From a virus, in IMG/VR virus record IMGVR_UViG_3300032738_000255, positions 1-30,588 of that record: 30,588 nucleotides of DNA. One strand, written 5' to 3'. The position numbers were made by a program, and so were the translations under genes. Under the pieces are notes generated by a model. The model was not told the DNA's origin. It was given only the letters and a program-made list of their open reading frames with translations, and did no database searches. Positions 29,244 through 30,588 of this stretch are shown here, in pieces (the first letter of the stretch is position 1; each line of letters opens with the position of its first letter).

Positions 29244-30098
29244 TCAGAATGGGAATAATGCTTCCTCTGTGCTCTCTTCTTCCTTCTTCTTATGATCTCT
29301 CAGAAAGTCCAGTCCCTTCTCTAGCAGTCGGGGCGTACCTATCAGCAGTTTCAGATCCCGGAGACCGCCCTTCTTGCGCTTGTCCCAATCGTCATGCACC
29401 CATCCGTCTATCGACTCGTTCACTAGCTCCGATCCGTACTCTGCTATCCGGTCCTCTATCATCCGTTCTCGGTCGCCAGTCATCAGCGCATGTGGCTGCT
29501 CGTGTTTCTCTTTCCATCGGTCCAGTATGCTCTGGTTCTCCCGCGCCTTCGACTCGGCAATCTTGCGTGCCATGGGGCTTATCGGGTCCGGGTTGCCTTT
29601 GCCTCTTCTTACTTCAGCGGGAGAGGGGGAGGGGGGCTTTTCGGGCGCACGCACGTGCGCTTCTGTCTCTCTATCTTTATCTGGTTCTACTTCTCTCTCT
29701 CTCTTTAATTCTCTCTCTTGGTTACAATTGTTACCGGACGTTACGGTTGTTACAGATGTAACGCGGGTAACGCCCAGAGAATCAAGCAGATCCTTGCGTT
29801 CCCGGTACTCCCGCACCCTCCGCGCTCCGTCCGTCTCCTGCTCGTCTTGCCACTTTACCCAAAGGAATTGGTCACCAAACGGCACAAGCCAGCCGATACC
29901 ACATAACTGCTTGGCGGCATCGAGCACCCATGTCTCCGGCCTGTGCAAGTCCCAGGCGGCACGAGCAACGCACGGCATCACACCCTTGTCATCTGAGATC
30001 AAAAGCAACTCAGTAAAGCCAAGCCTGCCTATGTCGTCAAGTCTGCGCCAGCCAGTGCCGCCGATCATGCGCCGATGGACCTTCAGCCAGGGCTTCAT
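29244..30098 (-). CDS. Replisome organiser / origin-binding initiator-like protein
   Basis: This encodes 284 residues, starting in an ATGA overlap. Residues 1-100 look like a winged-helix replisome-organiser domain: WLKVHRRMIGGTGWRRLDD, IGRLGFTELLLISDDKG, then WLVPFGDQFLWVKWQDEQ and a basic YRERK. Residues 110-126 are a VTRVTSVTTVTSGNNCN stretch encoded by the GTTAC boxes, and 127-150 are Glu/Arg/Lys-rich, encoded by the polypurine tract. The C-terminal third is helical (ESILDGWVHDDWDKRKKGGLRDL-like) and ends EEALFPF. A DNA-binding N-terminus, a repeat-encoded linker with the origin, and a C-terminal loader-binding part is the layout of lambda O-like initiators. Confidence 0.7.
   Translation of the reverse strand: MKPWLKVHRRMIGGTGWRRLDDIGRLGFTELLLISDDKGVMPCVARAAWDLHRPETWVLDAAKQLCGIGWLVPFGDQFLWVKWQDEQETDGARRVREYRERKDLLDSLGVTRVTSVTTVTSGNNCNQERELKREREVEPDKDRETEAHVRAPEKPPSPSPAEVRRGKGNPDPISPMARKIAESKARENQSILDRWKEKHEQPHALMTGDRERMIEDRIAEYGSELVNESIDGWVHDDWDKRKKGGLRDLKLLIGTPRLLEKGLDFLRDHKKKEEESTEEALFPF
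29645..29771. other. Candidate replication origin embedded in the initiator gene (lambda-type layout)
   Basis: Three elements adjoin. A perfect hairpin, GCGCAC-GCAC-GTGCGC, lies at 29645-29660. A 60-base tract at 29661-29720 has about 85% pyrimidine on the plus strand (purine on the coding strand) and about 37% GC by my count, in a GC-rich genome. The iteron-like boxes lie at 29721-29771. Lambda's origin has the same parts inside gene O: iterons, then an AT-rich, purine-biased segment. The match is in architecture, not sequence. Confidence 0.6.
29721..29771. repeat. Six GTTAC/GTAAC boxes (iteron-like) inside the initiator gene
   Basis: On the plus strand GTTAC starts at 29721, 29730, 29740 and 29749, and its reverse complement GTAAC starts at 29758 and 29767. 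Spacing is 9 or 10 bases throughout, close to one helical turn. The orientation flips after the fourth box. Short regularly spaced boxes of this kind bind initiator proteins in phage and plasmid origins. Confidence 0.7.
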
Positions 30099-30310
30099 TC
30101 TGCCACTCCCGCTCTCAACGCTTCAAGCAGCTCGGGGGCGTTCATCTTGTGCCATCGGTTCTTGCGTGCCAGAGTGCGGCACTGTAGCACGTCTCCGTGG
30201 TAGCGGTACTTGCGGCCTTCGTGGAGTGCGTAAAGCCAGGGAAGCAACGGAATGCCGTCACGCACCAGCCATTCTTGTTTTGTGTGATACCAGTTTGGAA
30301 GAGCACTCAA
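30095..30310 (-). CDS. Small protein with probable TTG start (71 aa)
   Basis: The frame is open from 30496, but the best start is TTG at 30310, with AAGGAG six bases upstream. The product begins (M)SALPNWYHTKQEWLVRDG and has a basic middle (EGRKYRYHGDVLQCRTLARKNRW) and a helical end. It overlaps the initiator start by ATGA, so it is translated with it. A small DNA-binding role is possible; no family was recognised. Confidence 0.55.
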   Translation of the reverse strand: MSALPNWYHTKQEWLVRDGIPLLPWLYALHEGRKYRYHGDVLQCRTLARKNRWHKMNAPELLEALRAGVAE

Positions 30311-30588
30311 TGTCAACTCCTTAGCTCGTCGGAAGGGCAGGGCGCTAAGGTACCGCACCGCTTCCCGACAGTCCCCCCGGGGAGCTACCCCGGAGCCGGG
30401 CTTTCGCCCGCAACACCAAGTTACCGTTCCGCCGCAGCCAAGGCAAGCGCAAAATCCAGCGGTGGCGGAAAGCCCTTTCACGCGCACGCATGTCAACTGG
30501 TGTATACGGGCGCAACGGAATCTCCGGCCATGCTAGGCCGAATTCTACCCAGGCATTCCGCCTTTCCGCAGGATTTTTCCACGCCACG
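30311..30588. other. Leader region at the right edge with two hairpins and uncertain coding
   Basis: These 278 bases at the window edge have no confident gene. Two overlapping minus-strand frames are open: one at 30345-30587 (possibly the end of a gene from outside the window), and the upstream extension of the 71-residue gene, which contains FCACLGCGG and VTWCCGRK. A pair of hairpins, CCGGGG-AGCTA-CCCCGG at 30377-30393 and CGGGC-TTTC-GCCCG at 30397-30410, could be an attenuator or an RNA element before the replication genes. Neither has a U tract. Confidence 0.4.

Noticed and set aside
29661-29720. CT-rich tract as a simple microsatellite or CRISPR-like repeat
   Set aside because: The units are irregular with no repeat/spacer structure, it lies in a coding frame, and it adjoins the box array and hairpin, so the origin explanation fits better.
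30345-30587. Minus-strand frame of 80 codons at the right edge
   Set aside because: It begins at the window edge with GTG, has Arg/Trp-rich sequence with no recognisable motif, and competes with another open frame. It may be the end of a gene outside the window, so I left it as an uncertain region.

Overview
The window is a GC-rich, densely packed stretch of a tailed double-stranded DNA phage (or an intact prophage segment). Every gene I can support is on the minus strand, so transcription runs from the right end of the window to the left. Most genes are joined by ATGA or TGATG stop/start overlaps or by gaps of about 10 bases behind GGAGG-type ribosome binding sites. A sheath protein next to a tube protein, tail assembly chaperones and a tape measure protein indicates a contractile-tail (myovirus-like) virion. 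Sec signal peptides and strong Shine-Dalgarno sites indicate a bacterial host, but I cannot name it. No integrase, repressor, tRNA, lysis gene, DNA polymerase or helicase is recognisable here.

Right end, read in transcription order. 30.3-26.2 kb is a replication region: a small TTG-start gene, a replisome-organiser-like initiator, a possible helicase-loader-like protein, two small unknowns and a DnaN sliding clamp. The middle of the initiator gene contains six GTTAC/GTAAC boxes at 9-10 base spacing, next to an AT-rich polypurine tract and a perfect hairpin. This is the layout of a lambda-type origin embedded in its initiator gene. 26.2-23.3 kb holds small unknown genes and one DUF5662-like (HD-type) protein.

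23.2-20.2 kb is an unusual cassette of three translationally coupled genes for envelope or exported proteins: a signal-peptide protein with a TFWQVTQPVSG-type tandem repeat, a single-pass membrane protein, and a signal-peptide parallel beta-helix protein. 20.2-16.7 kb is a DNA modification island: a Dam-type (D12) adenine methyltransferase, a zinc-ribbon protein, a ParB-like protein, and two DPPY/SPPY methyltransferases that look like a diverged tandem duplication. The ParB/methyltransferase pair resembles a common fusion protein split by an ATGA junction.

A 226-base intergenic region (16484-16709) with a sigma70-like promoter and direct repeats separates this from the late genes. From 16.5 kb to the left edge lie the small and large terminase subunits, portal, MuF-like protein, a small unknown, a metallo-beta-lactamase-fold-like protein, prohead protease with scaffold tail, major capsid protein, connector and tail-completion genes, sheath, tube, a zinc-ribbon tail chaperone with a -1 programmed frameshift extension, and the N-terminal 405 codons of the tape measure protein. 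A second promoter candidate lies before the protease/capsid genes.
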